64,000 bases of DNA from Acestrorhynchus altus (lineage: Eukaryota > Chordata > Actinopteri > Characiformes > Acestrorhynchidae): the NCBI GenBank assembly GCA_034509495.1, contig CM067523.1, positions 4,411,367 through 4,475,366 of the forward strand, read 5' to 3'. The position numbers and the translations under genes were made by a program. How positions within the stretch are numbered: position 1 is the stretch's first letter; each line of letters opens with the position of its first letter. Shown here one piece after another: positions 23,001 through 34,612 of this stretch. The notes under the pieces were generated by a model. It did no database searches and was not told the origin of the DNA. It saw only the letters and a list, made by a program, of their open reading frames with translations.

Positions 23001-23611
23001 TGTCAAAGCCAGCTTCTGTTCTGTTCCAAAACCAGTTCAGACATGCCCTGATACTGAGCTCAAAAATAACATATTTTTTCATCTATATTGAAAATATGTG
23101 TTCCATCAGGGTACCGTTCATATACAGTTGAAGCATGAACCCTATGCCCATAGCTTGTTTACTGATACAAATACGCCATGATCATGTTCCTCAGACTTTC
23201 ATTCTGTTAAGATTTAGAGCTCAATTTACCTAAAGAGATGATTAACAAAGTAGATTGTCTGTAATTCAACCATCATATTTACACATTAACCCCTTTTATC
23301 CTGCCTTGACATCCATGGTTCTTCCTGGGTAGTGTCCATGTCCAGGAACCTGAAATGTTAATCCTACACAATGAATACCAAGTTTATCTGCACTTCATCC
23401 ATAACCATTTGGTTTGGGTTGTCCACTTCACAGGAAAGAGCCAAACTCCAGTCCGTAATCAGGATATCATAAAAGTTGATTGGGTATACTCTCTCAGCAT
23501 TTCAAGACATCACCACTTTCGCCCTGGTAGAAGATTAAAGACTATCAAAGTCCACAGTGGGCTCCCTCAGTTTAAGTAGAACGTCATCAGAAAAGTGATC
23601 CCACTGTTCTA

Positions 23612-23770
23612 AAAATGTTACATCAGGAGGCCCCAATCTAGACCCTGAAGATCTACTGCCCTGCATAGTTCAGTTCCATAATCTAACACACCTGGTCATC
23701 TGAATATAAGAGTGAGTTGCATTCTGGGATCAGAACAGATGTTCTTATAGATCTCCTGAACCTGGATTGG
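23612..23770 (+). repeat. Fragment of a teleost repeat with CTAACACACCTGG module
   Basis: CCCTGCATAGTTCAGTTCC, ATCTAACACACCTGGTCATC and AACCTGGATTGGCC recall a common vertebrate/fish element of the form CTGCAGAGTTTAGCTCC...AACACACCTG. Termini were not found. Confidence 0.45.
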
Positions 23771-23839
23771 CCTGACTTAGCATTCACCCATCACATTTAA
23801 TTGATGTGTTTGGAAGTAGGAAGAATCAGCAAGCATAAG

Positions 23840-24090
23840 GTTCTGAGCCACTTTGAAAAGAGCTTAACTGTGATAGCTGGACAAATGGATCAAAAGCACC
23901 AGGAAGGCCTTGTGGGCTGTTTCCAGTGTGCAACAGTGTGCTCGAATGTAGGATAACCAGTGAACTGGCAACATGGTCATGGGCATCCAAGGCTCACTGA
24001 TATGATCTAAGGAGAGCCCCCACATCACCACTTACATGCCTTAAAAGATGGTGTAAGATACTGCTGGTGTTAGGTACCACAGCCATACAT
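23840..24090 (+). pseudogene. Tc1-like transposase remnant, 5' DNA-binding region
   Basis: CCACTTTGAAAAGAGCTTAA, CTGTGATAGCTGGACAAATG, GGAAGGCCTTGTGGGCTGTT, AACCAGTGAACTGGCAACAT and GGTCATGGGCATCCAAGGCT follow, in order, the coding sequence of the helix-turn-helix half of a fish/amphibian Tc1-like transposase as I remember it. Frameshifts and stops break it within the first third. The catalytic DDE half is absent. Only the order of landmarks supports the call. Confidence 0.5.
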
Positions 24091-24379
24091 CATGTAGCCC
24101 AGGTATCACTGCTATCCACAAGGTCTCATCATTATTTGATGAACTATTCGAGAGACAGCTAAGAAACAAATCAAAATTGGCCTCGAGTTCAAAAGGTTAA
24201 AACACAGGATTAATGTATTACTACTTGTGCATTACATTCTCAGAGTGTAATGAAAGGGTGTTTACAAACTGAGCGAAATTGGTTCTGTCCTGTACTGAGG
24301 GAAGGTTCATTCACTTGATAGTGGCTTGTTTTGATGCCACTGAATATAAAACAAGTCTACACAAAGCCTTATAAGGACT

Positions 24380-24854
24380 AAATAGCACTTGTAATGATTA
24401 GATTGCCAATTATATGCATAATTATAATTATAAGTTGTTCAAAACACTTGTCAGTGGATCAAATAAATAAACTTTTATTCTAAAATTTGAAATCTGAAAC
24501 AACACGTAAGCAAAGAAAGAGCGTAAATAGCCCCTCCCTTCTCATTTTCCTCTATAACCCAATATCTGGGTCAGTGACACCATTAGCCCCGCCCCTCTCA
24601 CTTATCAACTGAACTTTGCTTGCAGGTTGAGCATGTACAGAGCAGTAAACATGCACTGGAAGCTCCTTTATTTCAGTTGGAATCTAATGAATTTAAGCTG
24701 TTTGCTGAGCTGAATTACAGATCGATGGGGTAAGTCTTGGAGTGTGTTATGATGTCTGTAACATGTCTGTAGGTTACTCTGATCCTGAGTTATAAAGCTA
24801 AGAAAATGGAATGTAACTGCCCACAAAGTGCGAATCTCAAGTTCTAAGCGTTAA
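24380..24854 (-). mobile_element. TTAA-type MITE (family P), minus orientation
   Basis: On the minus strand it starts TTAACGCTTAGAACTTGAGA (TTAA at 24851-24854). It passes through the shared body, including the GGGGCGGGGCTAATGG-like block at 24589-24605, and fades near 24380. The right terminus is absent. Confidence 0.7.
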
Positions 24855-25099
24855 GCATTCTTTGTCTTTTTGAGGTGTCATGGTTCTGTATGAACCATTG
24901 GTTGTACTGTAGAACCATTGAACAACCACTTTTTTTACAATGTAGTTTTCCAAAGATGTTTCAGTGCAACTCCATGGGTTGTTATTCAGTTCTCTCAAGT
25001 AGCCAAAAAACGGGGCCAGAGACCATATCAAGCGCAGAGGCAAGATAGGAAAGGAGGACAGCTGTTTTTACTACCTTTATATCTCCTGGCAGGCTGGAG

Positions 25100-25490
25100 T
25101 ACCTTAGAGAGGAGGATAGTGACCACAAATGGCATTTTCTCCCCGGCCATAGGGCAGCCAGGCCAGTGAAGTGAATGTGTGTCCCACTACGTGCGAGAAA
25201 GAGTGTAGCGCATTGTGTTCGAGAGTGTGCGCTTGTGTGAGGTGAGTGCAGCGAGGGGAGGTGTTGTCAAGGCCAAAGGCAGGTGCCCGTGCACTCCTCT
25301 CATTCCCTCCTCCCTGCATCCGTCACTGGGGAGCGAGGGAAGGAGGGAGCAGACAATTAATGGCAGGCTGGAGTGGCCAGGCAGAGTCGGCGAGCGGGAA
25401 AGAAGAGAGTGACGATAATAAAGTGGCCTTGGACGGCATTAATCTCCCTCACACCGCAGGCCTGTCAGGCCAGCCAGCCTGTGACTAATA
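25100..25490. other. Candidate conserved noncoding block
   Basis: GC-moderate, non-repetitive, CpG-retaining sequence with GACAATTAATGGCAGGCTGG and GACGGCATTAATCTCCCTC. Frames over it have no family match. Confidence 0.35.
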
Positions 25491-25749
25491 CCACGCTTTG
25501 CATACACTGGTCACAGCACACTGCCAGCATGCTAGCACGGCCACACCATTGAGATCTCCTCCAAATGGCTCCCGCCAAAGAGTCCGGGATAGAGCAAGAA
25601 CTATAAGTAGTGTAGAGAGGTGGGATTGGATTGGGGCATAGTTTCTCAAACCTACTAGAGCATATCACATCATTATAAGATACAATAGAAGAGCAAGTAC
25701 TTGAACTCTACTGATGTGTAGTGCTTGTTCTTCTACAACAGCTTCTTCT

Positions 25750-26228
25750 TAATGTAAGACCAAATGGTTTTAAGTTGCACCCACTGCTGACACACACACA
25801 GCTTGTCCTCTCCAATAATGCCAATAGAATAGGACTCTCTGAAGCAGATTAACATGAACCCATTGACACCATTCCTGATGCCAGGTGTGGACTAGAGGGG
25901 TACAAAGCCCTCCTGCATTGAGCTGTGGAGCAGTGGAAATGTGCTTTCTGGAATTATGGATGGACGCTCCATCCAGTACTTTTGGGATGTGCTGGGGAGT
26001 TGGGGAGTGAGGTTGGGTGGGGATCATTCAACATCCTGACCTCCTAAATGTGTTCACTGTTGAATGCAGTCAAATCCTCACAGCCCTGCTCCACAATTTT
26101 GTAAATCAAAATGAAAAACCTTCTCTTGGCCATAGAGACAGTTACACCAAAAGCAGGATTATTTATTTTCTAAATCTGAAATAAATGATGAGTGAGAAGG
26201 TGTCCAAATACTTTTGGCCATATGCAAT
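25750..26228 (-). mobile_element. Tc1-derived nonautonomous element (family T), copy 1
   Basis: The right end GTGTCCAAATACTTTTGGCC is a Tc1-like terminal repeat. The body matches copies at 38473-38870 and 46976-47985 in the reverse sense. At 25876-25958 the plus strand still reads as decayed transposase (DARCGLEGYKA then AVEQWKC around a stop), equivalent to the segment just before the catalytic DES motif of Tc1 proteins. Strand is given relative to the other copies. Confidence 0.7.
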
Positions 26229-26319
26229 ACAACTTTTTAACCCCTTAAACCCTGTTTGTAGGCTCACACTTCAGTTCCGATCTTCAGTTCACACTTCAGA
26301 TTTCACCTGGCATCAACTT

Positions 26320-26685
26320 CAAGCTTAGAACCCAAGATCAAAACTTTGCGTGCAATTTTCTATGGTTCATATCTCAGGATCAGAGTAAGCTACAGACACA
26401 ACACACATATAAAATCAAACAAAAAAAAACCCATATAACCTTTGTGATCAATTGATTCCAACTGAAAAAATCCCAGTTTCAATGCCAAAGGAGCCATGGC
26501 CAACCTGCATGCAGACCATGTCAAATGAGTGCAAAGGCCAGGATCCTATAGGCCGAGGATCTTCTAAAAAATAACAATAAATGACATGTGACTGTCTCCT
26601 ATCAACACTCTTTTAATTTTTTGAATTAAAGTACATCAAACTACAAAAACATCCTACAAATTTTGCCTTGGGTTCTAAAAGTTAA
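26320..26685 (+). mobile_element. TTAA-type MITE (family P), internally deleted
   Basis: Left end AAGCTTAGAACCCAAGATC and right end TTGGGTTCTAAAAGTTAA (TTAA at 26682-26685) are both present, but only about 366 bp lies between them. The middle of the longer copies (their GGCGGGGCT to CAACAGGA part) is gone. A second TTAACCCCTTAAACCCTG just upstream at 26237 may be another partial end. Confidence 0.75.
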
Positions 26686-26699
26686 CCCTAAAACTGAAC

Positions 26700-28100
26700 C
26701 CTGTGGCACTCCTCAAAATGTGCCGAACAAATAATTCATAATGAATTTCTGTTTTAGAACTAATAACTGTTAAAAGAAATGGGGTAATAACGTAGGGTTC
26801 AAAGTGTGAACAGCATAATTCTTTAATGAAATCTGTTGAACGAAGGTGTTTTCGAACCTACATAGGAGTAACCTATGGGTTTAATATCACATACCAACAG
26901 TGGGGTCTCAATTGGTCCTTGTAGGGCTGTTCATATACTGGTAGTTTGTGAGCAGATAGAATCCACAACATACTGCATCTATTATTCAGCCCAGTTCATT
27001 TCCATGAGTCCACGTGCAATGTGGTTAAGCTACACAGCACGAGAAGTTACATTAGTTGTCTTACTTTCTTGCAGTAGCTCGAGACAGTTGGAGTCTTTCA
27101 TAGCTTTTGCTCACTCCCACCATCTTCCATCAGTCACATCCCCAAGACTCTGAGAACGAGCCCCATAAATCAGCACCAAAGCTCCCCTCCATGGTGATAA
27201 ATTGATCTGACGATTAGTGTGATATATAGTGCAAAATGTAAATAATAACAAGTGCTGCTAATTGGAGCACTACCTGGCAACAAATCAGTAATGCTGCATA
27301 CTTGATACGGGAAGCAGCCTTTGCGCTGGTCTACATCCCAATCATTAAGAAATGGTGTCACTGCATCTCGTACCCCCCACCCTCCACCCCCCTCCACTCC
27401 AGTCCTTTTGTCTAATGCTTTTTTTTTTTCTTCCCTTACTGTTCTGTGCCAGTTCTTTGTGTATTTGTCATCGGATTGCTACCCTCACAGCTATTGTTTG
27501 TTTAAGGTCAGGTCTGAAACCGAGTGCTGTTAATCATACACTCCATTAGCATAATTGGTGTTTGCTAGTCACTCTAGATGGTTAAGATCTTTTTTCACAC
27601 TGTTCTAATGATATTAATCCTTAAGAGAAAAAGATGAAGCCTTAAGAGAAATCTGCCTACTTTGGAGAAACAGTGATATTCACAGAAAGCCAGAAATGAA
27701 TTCAAGATGCTTCAAAGAAGTGAGTAGACCAGGTTCCATATTCTAACTGTCAAAACAAAAACTTGTAACTCCAGAAGGACATATTTTTGTTATTGCTTTT
27801 GTTAAGTCATGCTGGGCTCTCAGTGTTCATCCATTAGAATCCTACCCTAGAAAATGTATTTTCCTTAGCATAGTTGAATAATGAGAGCTCGATACATGCA
27901 ACTGTCATATCATGAGTCTCAAACAGTGTTGCTACTCATTGGAAAGAAAATCCAGCATAACCATAACAGAGCTGGAAAACTGGTCAATTTTGAAGCCCCA
28001 AAACTCTTACTTGACTTATTTTATCTCCACACCCAAAGGCCCAGTTTTGGCAAAGGGGGTGGAGGAATCCCTTTTGATTGCTTTTGTTTTGTTGGATTTG
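26700..28100. other. Noncoding, no feature recognised
   Basis: Unique sequence with short C-rich and T-rich runs near 27369-27430. No exon is supported. Confidence 0.45.
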
Positions 28101-28107
28101 GATCCCT

Positions 28108-28407
28108 GGCCTGGTGGTTAGCGAACCAGCCTTGTGACTGGAATGTTGCAGGTTTAAATTCCTGAACTGGCAGGACATGACTGAAGTGCCCTTGAGCAAG
28201 GCACTGAACCCCTTAGCTGCTCCCCGGGCTTTGAGGATAGGGCTGCCCACTGCTCTGGGCATGTGTGCTCACTGCCCCCTGGTGTGTGAAATCACTAGTG
28301 TGTATGTGTGTATCACTGTGTGTGGATGCGTAAAATGTGGAGGTCTAATTCCTGTGTGTGCTCAACACAGTGGGTCAAGTGAGTATAATTACTTACTTGC
28401 TAACTTA
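28108..28407 (+). mobile_element. tRNA-derived SINE (family S1), copy 2, near full length
   Basis: The head GGCCTGGTGGTTAGCGAACC fits an A box. GCAGGTTTAAATTCC occupies the B-box position. The body CCCTTGAGCAAGGCACTGAA, GGGCTGCCCACTGCTC and CACTAGTGTGTATG matches the copy at 6430-6660. The 3' end has ACTTACTTG tetramer-like repeats. About 300 bp, the best copy in the window. Confidence 0.88.
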
Positions 28408-29290
28408 ATATGGCAAACGGGTGTGTGGGGTGGGAGGTAGAGGGTCAACCGGCCCCTTCACCCTCTCGTGGCCCACACCCATAGCAGCCCACCTGGATTT
28501 TTCATGGTTCTCCTGATGGACAATTCCATCCCTGGGTGTCAATTAACAGATATAAATACGAGCTTATGATATGATGGGGACAATATAGCATGCAACACGC
28601 TGTTCCCAGATCTCCGTTGCTGTGTACAAAAATGTTTTTAGCAGCTGTACCTTTTCCACAGCCATTATTTTTTCTCACCTGTGTGTTTATGTGGGACTGC
28701 ATAGCTCTCTAATGAGGCTCATCCTGGACAAACCTGCTGCTGTGTTAACAGGACCTTACTCCAGAATCCACAGTAGTGGAGAATTACGGGTAAATTGACT
28801 TTTCCTCCACTCCTCAGGACTGGCCCACTCATCTCCACCTGCATTAGGGGCTCAGGTCGCCTGCCTTTCTGATTTACACCGTGAGCCAAGAGAGACACGA
28901 GAGTGGAAAGACGTCAGTTAGCAGGCCATTGACAGAAGCTGGGCGAGAGGATGTAATTAGTGTGCGATGTATGGGAGCAGTTAAAGCCCTAAAATACTGT
29001 TGATCAGGACAGGCTATCGACAGGCACACACACAGCACTAGCCAACAGCTAAAAAGCCAGACATTTTATATTCAAGGCTCCGTGAGGAAGGTGTTGTTCT
29101 TGTTAGTATGCAGCATTCATCTTGAGTGTAACAGAACTTCCTGACAATTGGATTACCCAAAGAACTTCATTTGTTTTCGCGCTGCATCATTTGCATTCAT
29201 TGGAATGTGAGTGGAAAGCAGGCAAAAGCACCGATTTGTGGGAAAAAAGAAGAAGCAAGAAGAATGAAACTATATCTAAATGATTAAATC
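28408..29290. other. Noncoding, no feature recognised
   Basis: Unique sequence. 28730-28960 is GC-moderate and non-repetitive and could be regulatory. Confidence 0.4.
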
Positions 29291-29933
29291 TTAACTCTTA
29301 GAACCTGAGATCTGCAGTTATTTGCCGACTTGTAGGCCTCACATCTCAGGATCAGAGTAACCTACAAAAATGATACATTTCTGAACAAACTACAAGGCCT
29401 TACCCTATCTAACCATTGGATCATTATTTTGTGATGAATCATCAGCGTGTAATCCAGCCCAGAAAACCAAGTGAATTAAATCCCAGTTTAAAAGCCAAAG
29501 GAGCTTCTAGTGCATGTTTACTGCTCTGTCCACGTGTACATGTTCAACCTGCATCTGAGACTCTGAGCAGAGAGAAGGGATTGGGCTACTTACATCACGG
29601 ACAGATATATTGGGTTATAGTGAAATGAGTGAAGAAAAAAAAAGAAAAGAAAAGGCTCTCAAACTTAAAAATAAAAGCCCTTAGAAGGAATAATACTGAT
29701 ACATACATGAATAAAATAATAATAATAAAGGATATTAGGATTGTTGTTTATTATTTTATTTGAACTACTGTCAAGTATTTTGAACAACGTTTTGTAAATA
29801 CCCTTGTCAATCTAATCATTATAAATAATTCATCAAAATGATTGCATTTTCAGAAATTTCCAACAGGATTTGTCAGATATTTATTGCTGATAATAATAAT
29901 AATAATAATAATAGTAATAATAATAACAACAAC

Positions 29934-29983
<50 letters not shown>

Positions 29984-30046
29984 TAATAATAATAATATAA
30001 CAACAACAACAGTAATAATAGTAGTAATAATAATAATAATAATAAC

Positions 30047-30113
<67 letters not shown>

Positions 30114-30286
30114 TTTCTCTTAATTTTTACATTTTATATTAAGACACATTAGAGTAGCCTAGGATCTTCTGGAAATAACCATATCTGGTATGTGTGACTC
30201 TCTCCTATGAATAATTTTTTTTTTTATGAATAAATATCACACTACAAAAATATCCCATGAACTTGGCCTAGGGTTCTAATGGTTAA
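29291..30286 (+). mobile_element. TTAA-type MITE (family P), both ends intact, AAT-expanded
   Basis: Begins TTAACTCTTAGAACCTGAG and ends CCTAGGGTTCTAATGGTTAA. Read inward, the two ends are imperfect inverted repeats (TTAACTCTTAGAACC against TTAACCATTAGAACC) with TTAA on both flanks. The body matches 22188-23000 and 45550-46235. A 224-bp AAT array sits at the place corresponding to the TA-rich stretch of the 22188 copy. No transposase frame. Confidence 0.82.
29890..30113 (+). repeat. Long (AAT)n array with AAC and AGT variants, inside family P element
   Basis: About 74 triplets, mostly AAT, with clustered AAC (29926-29936, 29999-30011) and AGT variants that show internal history. The Asn-rich frame over it is an artefact. 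Confidence 0.95.
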
Positions 30287-30639
30287 ATCTCCAAATGTGA
30301 ACAGTGAACAGAAGCTAAACACACAGGACATGTTAAAGAGGGGAAAAAATGAAGAAGTTGGACAAACTGGAAGATGAAACATTAATCTACACTCTAAGCT
30401 GGATATGATTTCATTTCCTGTGCATCCATGCCAAAAGAAACAAGACAGAGGCCCAGAGTCCCTATGAATCACCTGATTGCTATGGCCTGAGTCAGAGAAC
30501 ACAAAGTGATTGTTTATGCAGAAACCTGCTGAGCCACTTCAAAAAGGATGTTCCTTAATGGACGTTAAGTGTTAAACAACACATACAAGGATGTGTTGTG
30601 TCCTTACACGTTCAAAAAGACTTGTGTTTTAAACTGAAA

Positions 30640-30990
30640 TATCTTATCAGGGTTTCTAATTTTATGGACAAAGTTATGTTGGGATGAGTCAAGCCTCTTA
30701 ATCTACTACATTTCAATAGTACCCTCACATGCCAAGGGTCTTGGAACAGGAACTTGTCATGGTGCACTGACCCATGGGATATGCATATGGGTCCACCTGC
30801 ATTGAATGTGGGTTTGATTTGAGTTGCTTGTCTGATGCTGCTGGTCACAATCATTACCATCCACTGCACTGTGCACTGTGGGGGGTAATGTCTTCTTTGA
30901 TGCTCTCCAGGTACACACATAACATTGTAGATCAAGGGATATTAAATGCCCACAAAACCTTGGAAAATCATCCATCTGGCACACACTATC
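30640..30990 (-). repeat. Possible diverged transposon remnant, class unknown
   Basis: The stretch CATGGTGCACTGACCCATGG, GGTCCACCTGCATTGAATG and CACTGCACTGTGCACTGTGG feels like decayed interspersed repeat. A 107-codon minus-strand frame overlaps it. I cannot place either in a family. Confidence 0.25.
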
Positions 30991-31089
30991 AGGCCTTGTT
31001 CAAAAATTAATTTGCCTTGCCATTAACATACTGACTCACATTCCAAGCCATCCACTTCATGATAAATTACACATTGCTATTCCATGACA

Positions 31090-31205
31090 ATGTCAATTTA
31101 TTACCTCAATCTAAAGCTAAACCTAACCCTTACCCTGACCTTAACCATAGACAGACTTTAAACTTAATCTAAACTTAACCTAACCCTTACACTAATTATG
31201 TACCT
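31090..31205 (+). repeat. Degenerate CTAACC / CTTAACC block
   Basis: Irregular repeats of CTAAACCTAACCCTTACCC and AACTTAACCTAACCCTT. Same texture as 1230-1325 and 50655-50755. Confidence 0.65.
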
Positions 31206-31869
31206 AACCAATCAAAGCAGAATGTGAAATTCTTGCAGGAGATTCTGCCCATTAGCGTCAGGTCACTTCAGGGTCTTGTTCAATTCTTCTCTCCATTTGC
31301 CAATCAGTTGAAGGAAATTCCAAGCAACTCCCAATTTACTCAAATGAATTGTTTAAAGAAATGAGGGGAACTAGGTGCTACTCGCAAGTGGCCAGAATTG
31401 GGAACATTTTGCACTGGCCAATGACAGGTGCCCCTACACTAATTCCTTTCATAGAAGCTCAATAACAGGGAAAAAGCAGTATCCTGTGCCAGCGCAGTTC
31501 TTTACACACATTACAAGCTGGTTTGGCGAAACAGTTTCACCAGTGGATGGGAGCTTATTGTGAGTCATGATGCATGTAGGGAAATAAGTGTGAGCAAATT
31601 GTGTTACGATACAAAGATCTTGGGGTACATTTTAGTCATATATGTACATATTTTTGGACATCTGGTTTCAACCACCAGTTGTCCGATGAGATGAAATTGG
31701 TACAATGAGGAAAAAGTAATAAGCATGTATGTAATGTTACACTTAATCATTCTTTCTTTACATGCAATAGCAAGGGTGTCTCACGCGTGACAGCGTTTAT
31801 ATTATTCACATACATGAATGCCTAGTTATTCTGCTCAGATGAAACCAAACCTATTCCAGGCTGAATGCA
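31206..31869. other. Noncoding, no feature recognised
   Basis: Unique AT-rich sequence; short frames only. Confidence 0.4.
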
Positions 31870-32560
31870 TATTTTCTTTCTGAGTGATGGGATTGGCTGA
31901 CAGTGGCGCATCCTCACTCACAAAGATCCACGCTGGAAGAGACGTTAGCGGCGACCCATGTTTCTCATTCTCCGGACTCATCCATGTAGTTCCATGCCCC
32001 AATCAGCCAAAGCTTTCCGATCAATCCAGATCACCCAGCCGGCAGACAGGGGAGAGTGAGAGGGCCGAGAGAAGAAAGTGCTGTCGCCTTAGTTTTATGA
32101 AGTTTTCTCTCTGTGCGGGCAAACGGTGAGAAAGCAATATCCTCCAGCTCTTTTAATCATGTGACGCCACACGGCCCTATGCGGCGGCACTGGGATCCAT
32201 TGATCAAAGCCAGTGGGGGCCCTGATGGGAGAGGGACAGGCCGGTCCGGACAATGGGGCGAAGTGATTCCCAACAGCTCTCCGTTGAGCCATTCGTCAAA
32301 GTTTTATCTGATTCCAAAGGTATTGAATCTATCAGTCACTGCGTATGAAAGGGAGATTGACCCCCAGGTGGACATTTTTCTATATCAGAGCCAGCCTGAT
32401 GCGTGGCGATGGGTAAGAAGACTCCTAGAGGCTGACACATGTTCCAATCCAGTCCTTGTTAAGCTTTGTGGCCGGCACGGCACTTTAATTATGAGTGGGA
32501 GAGGAGAGATTTGACTGTTTTCCACATTAGAGCTTCTGCTGTGGACTCCAAATGGCTCCT
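31870..32560. other. Candidate conserved noncoding block
   Basis: A 700-bp non-repetitive, CpG-retaining stretch with CTCTTTTAATCATGTGACGC, ATCCATTGATCAAAGCC and GGGAGATTGACCCCC. The 133-codon plus-strand frame at 32113-32514 has no domain, no repeat and no sensible splice context. This is one of the stronger regulatory candidates by texture. Confidence 0.4.
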
Positions 32561-32774
32561 CAGCCTCCAAGCTTTAAATTGCTTCTCCTCTGACAAAGCA
32601 CCTGTCAGGAATTCATCAGCCAGCCCATCCATCTGTCCATCAGCACGCGCCTCCGCTCTGCCATCAACAGGTAATGTCTGGCCGCTCCCAGTGCATGCTA
32701 ATGAGAGGAAGAGAAAACATCACACAGGCTGTCACACATCATTATGTCACAAATGCATTCTGCTCCAGTGCATG

Positions 32775-32802
32775 TTTTTTTTTTTTTTTTTTTTTTTTTT
32801 TT
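32775..32802 (+). repeat. Poly-T, about 28 bases
   Basis: Uninterrupted T run. No SINE or LINE body was seen adjoining it. Confidence 0.95.
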
Positions 32803-33329
32803 GTGCTGCTCTGACCGCCGCGTTTAATACAGAATCCTTTTCAGGAGTCTAGATGCATCGTTCAGTGGGAAAATCAGCGCAGAAAGCAGTGCTACAATTA
32901 CAGCGCTGACGTGATATTGTGAGCTCTTGTTTGGTTGGGGCTCATGTTGGAAAAAGAAGTGCAAAATGATATTTCACTTCAACTGAACTTTAATTACTGT
33001 GACCAAACAAACACAAAAAAATAAAACACGAGAGGGGGAAAAAAAGAGTGTTCTCTCGTACTCTCTTCCACACATGCTGACAAAAAGTGACCTTTTTTAG
33101 TTTACACAGGGGCAGTGCTGCTTAATTGGCAGTTAATTATTATTTTTACCCAGTGCAAGCAGCCTTACTTGGGACAGGTCTCTCATTAGAAAAAAAAATC
33201 CTTATTACCACCAAACAAGCTGTAGTCCAGTGCAACTTTTTTAACTTAATGGCAAAGATAAGAAACTCTTAAGCAAATATTATAATTGTGGAAAATGATA
33301 CATATGCATACTTAACGACCTTCCAAAAT
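32803..33329. other. Noncoding, nothing recognised
   Basis: Unique sequence with short A/T runs; GTTAATTATTATTTTTACCC-like AT words near 33130. Confidence 0.4.
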
Positions 33330-34070
33330 ATGCACAGTACTTGTCAAAAGTGTGCGGACACTTACATTTATAAACATAAGGAATATATCTAAACTGCTTC
33401 CCATTAACAGTAATAAATGATGTGTGAAATAGTTGCACTCAGAAGAAATCAACCAAAGGAGTCAAACTTGGTGGGTCTGTTTGACATTGTGAGACATTCA
33501 ACCTGACTGATCAGGGAGACCTACACAAACCGAAGGTTGAATCATTTGATTGTGCGATATGTGTGCAGTGACCCAACACCCCCAAATGTGGACATTCAGC
33601 AAGCAGTGATAACCCCATGAATCATCCAGTTAGTGCCAGCAACATCTGCAAACAGCTGCACCATGCAGGACTATATACACGCAGACTGCAATGGTGTCAT
33701 ACCAGACTGTTATGAAGACACTCAGAATGGTAGCAGGTCATCTTCAGTAAAGAGTCCCACTTTTGTCTTGGTGGAGGCAACCATCTGTGTGTGCTATTCC
33801 AACAACCGCATTTCCAGGCCTGTTCAATCGATTAAAAATGTGTGGGATGCTATTGGACGAGGTATCAACACTCCAACCCTTCCGCAAAATCTGCGGGAAG
33901 CTGCGTGGGACGGATTATCACAGGACATCATTAGGAACCTCTCCAACTCCATTCCACGATGCCTGGCATGTTGCGTTAAACCTGATGTCATATTGAGAGA
34001 CATGACTTCAGAATGTGTAGCTCAATATTGACCTTATCAATGTAATGTAACTATTTTTTTTTTTGGTACA
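33330..34070 (+). mobile_element. Tc1-like transposon remnant
   Basis: The left end near 33338 reads ACTTGTCAAAAGTGTGCGGA, a Tc1-type terminal repeat. The right side contains a decayed transposase C-terminus (33633-34031). The right terminal repeat is not clear. Confidence 0.65.
33633..34031 (+). pseudogene. Tc1-like transposase C-terminal relic, 132-codon frame
   Basis: Transposases of this family cut and paste DNA with a DDE/D catalytic triad in the nucleus. The frame still reads SIKNVWDAIGRGI, LPQNLREAAWDGLSQD and IIRNLSNSIPRC. These align by pattern with the family's C-terminal IEHLWD...L...W..IPQ..I..L..SMPRRC region. The residues before it look scrambled, and the catalytic acidic positions cannot be identified: the glutamate expected three residues ahead of VWD is S. 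At 132 residues against about 340 for the family it is a fragment. The open frame is a survivor of decay, not a gene. Confidence 0.75.
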
Positions 34071-34114
34071 CATTTGACCCACTGTGTTATGCACACATGG
34101 TAACTAGACTGGCA

Positions 34115-34190
34115 ATCAGTTATGTCCTGCCAGTTCAGGAATTTGAACTGGACACCCTCTAGTCACAAGGCTCGTTCCCTAACCCCCAGT
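34115..34190 (-). mobile_element. tRNA-derived SINE (family S1), head fragment, minus orientation
   Basis: On the minus strand: GGGGGTTAGGGAACGAGCCT (A box), CCAGTTCAAATTCCTG (B box) and GAACTGGCAGGACATAAC. It matches the first 85 bases of the copy at 28108. Lies directly after the Tc1 remnant. Confidence 0.75.
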
Positions 34191-34211
34191 CTGCTCCAAA
34201 TCTCATATATA

Positions 34212-34612
34212 TATAGGAGGTTAGGAATAGGGCCAGGGTTAAGGTTAGCTTTTAGGTTCAGGTTAAGATTAGGATTAGGATGAGGGCCAGGCTTAAGGTT
34301 TGAATTCTGTGAAGCTGCTGGGTGACAACTTCAGTTGTGAACAAATACATTTATTTGAATTTGGGTTCAGGTTAAGGTTAGAACCATGGTTAAAGTTAGA
34401 TTTTGGTTTGATGTTAAGGTTAAGGTTAGGTTTTAGGTTCACGTTAAGGTTAGGAAGAGGATGAGGGCCAGGGTTAAGGTTAGAATTTGGGTTCAGGTTA
34501 AGGTTAGGGTTAGGATTTGACCCATGGTTAAGGTTAAGTTTTGAGTTGAGGTTAAGGTTTGTTTTAAGGTCATGGTTAGGGTTAGGCTTTGGGTTAGGTT
34601 TTGCTTAATGTA
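34212..34612 (+). repeat. GGTTAAGGTTAG-rich degenerate tandem repeat
   Basis: GGTTAAGGTTAGG words alternate with TTTGGGTTCAGG and ATGAGGGCCAGG at roughly 30-40-bp spacing. Related in texture to the minisatellite at 12715-13445, but the units are not the same. Confidence 0.85.

Noticed and set aside
30612..30935. 107-codon minus-strand frame considered as another transposase.
   Set aside because: It lacks any DDE-type or helix-turn-helix pattern I can align; kept only as a low-confidence repeat remnant.
32113..32514. 133-codon frame in a conserved-looking block, possible exon.
   Set aside because: No recognisable domain. The block looks like regulatory DNA in which low stop density arises from composition.
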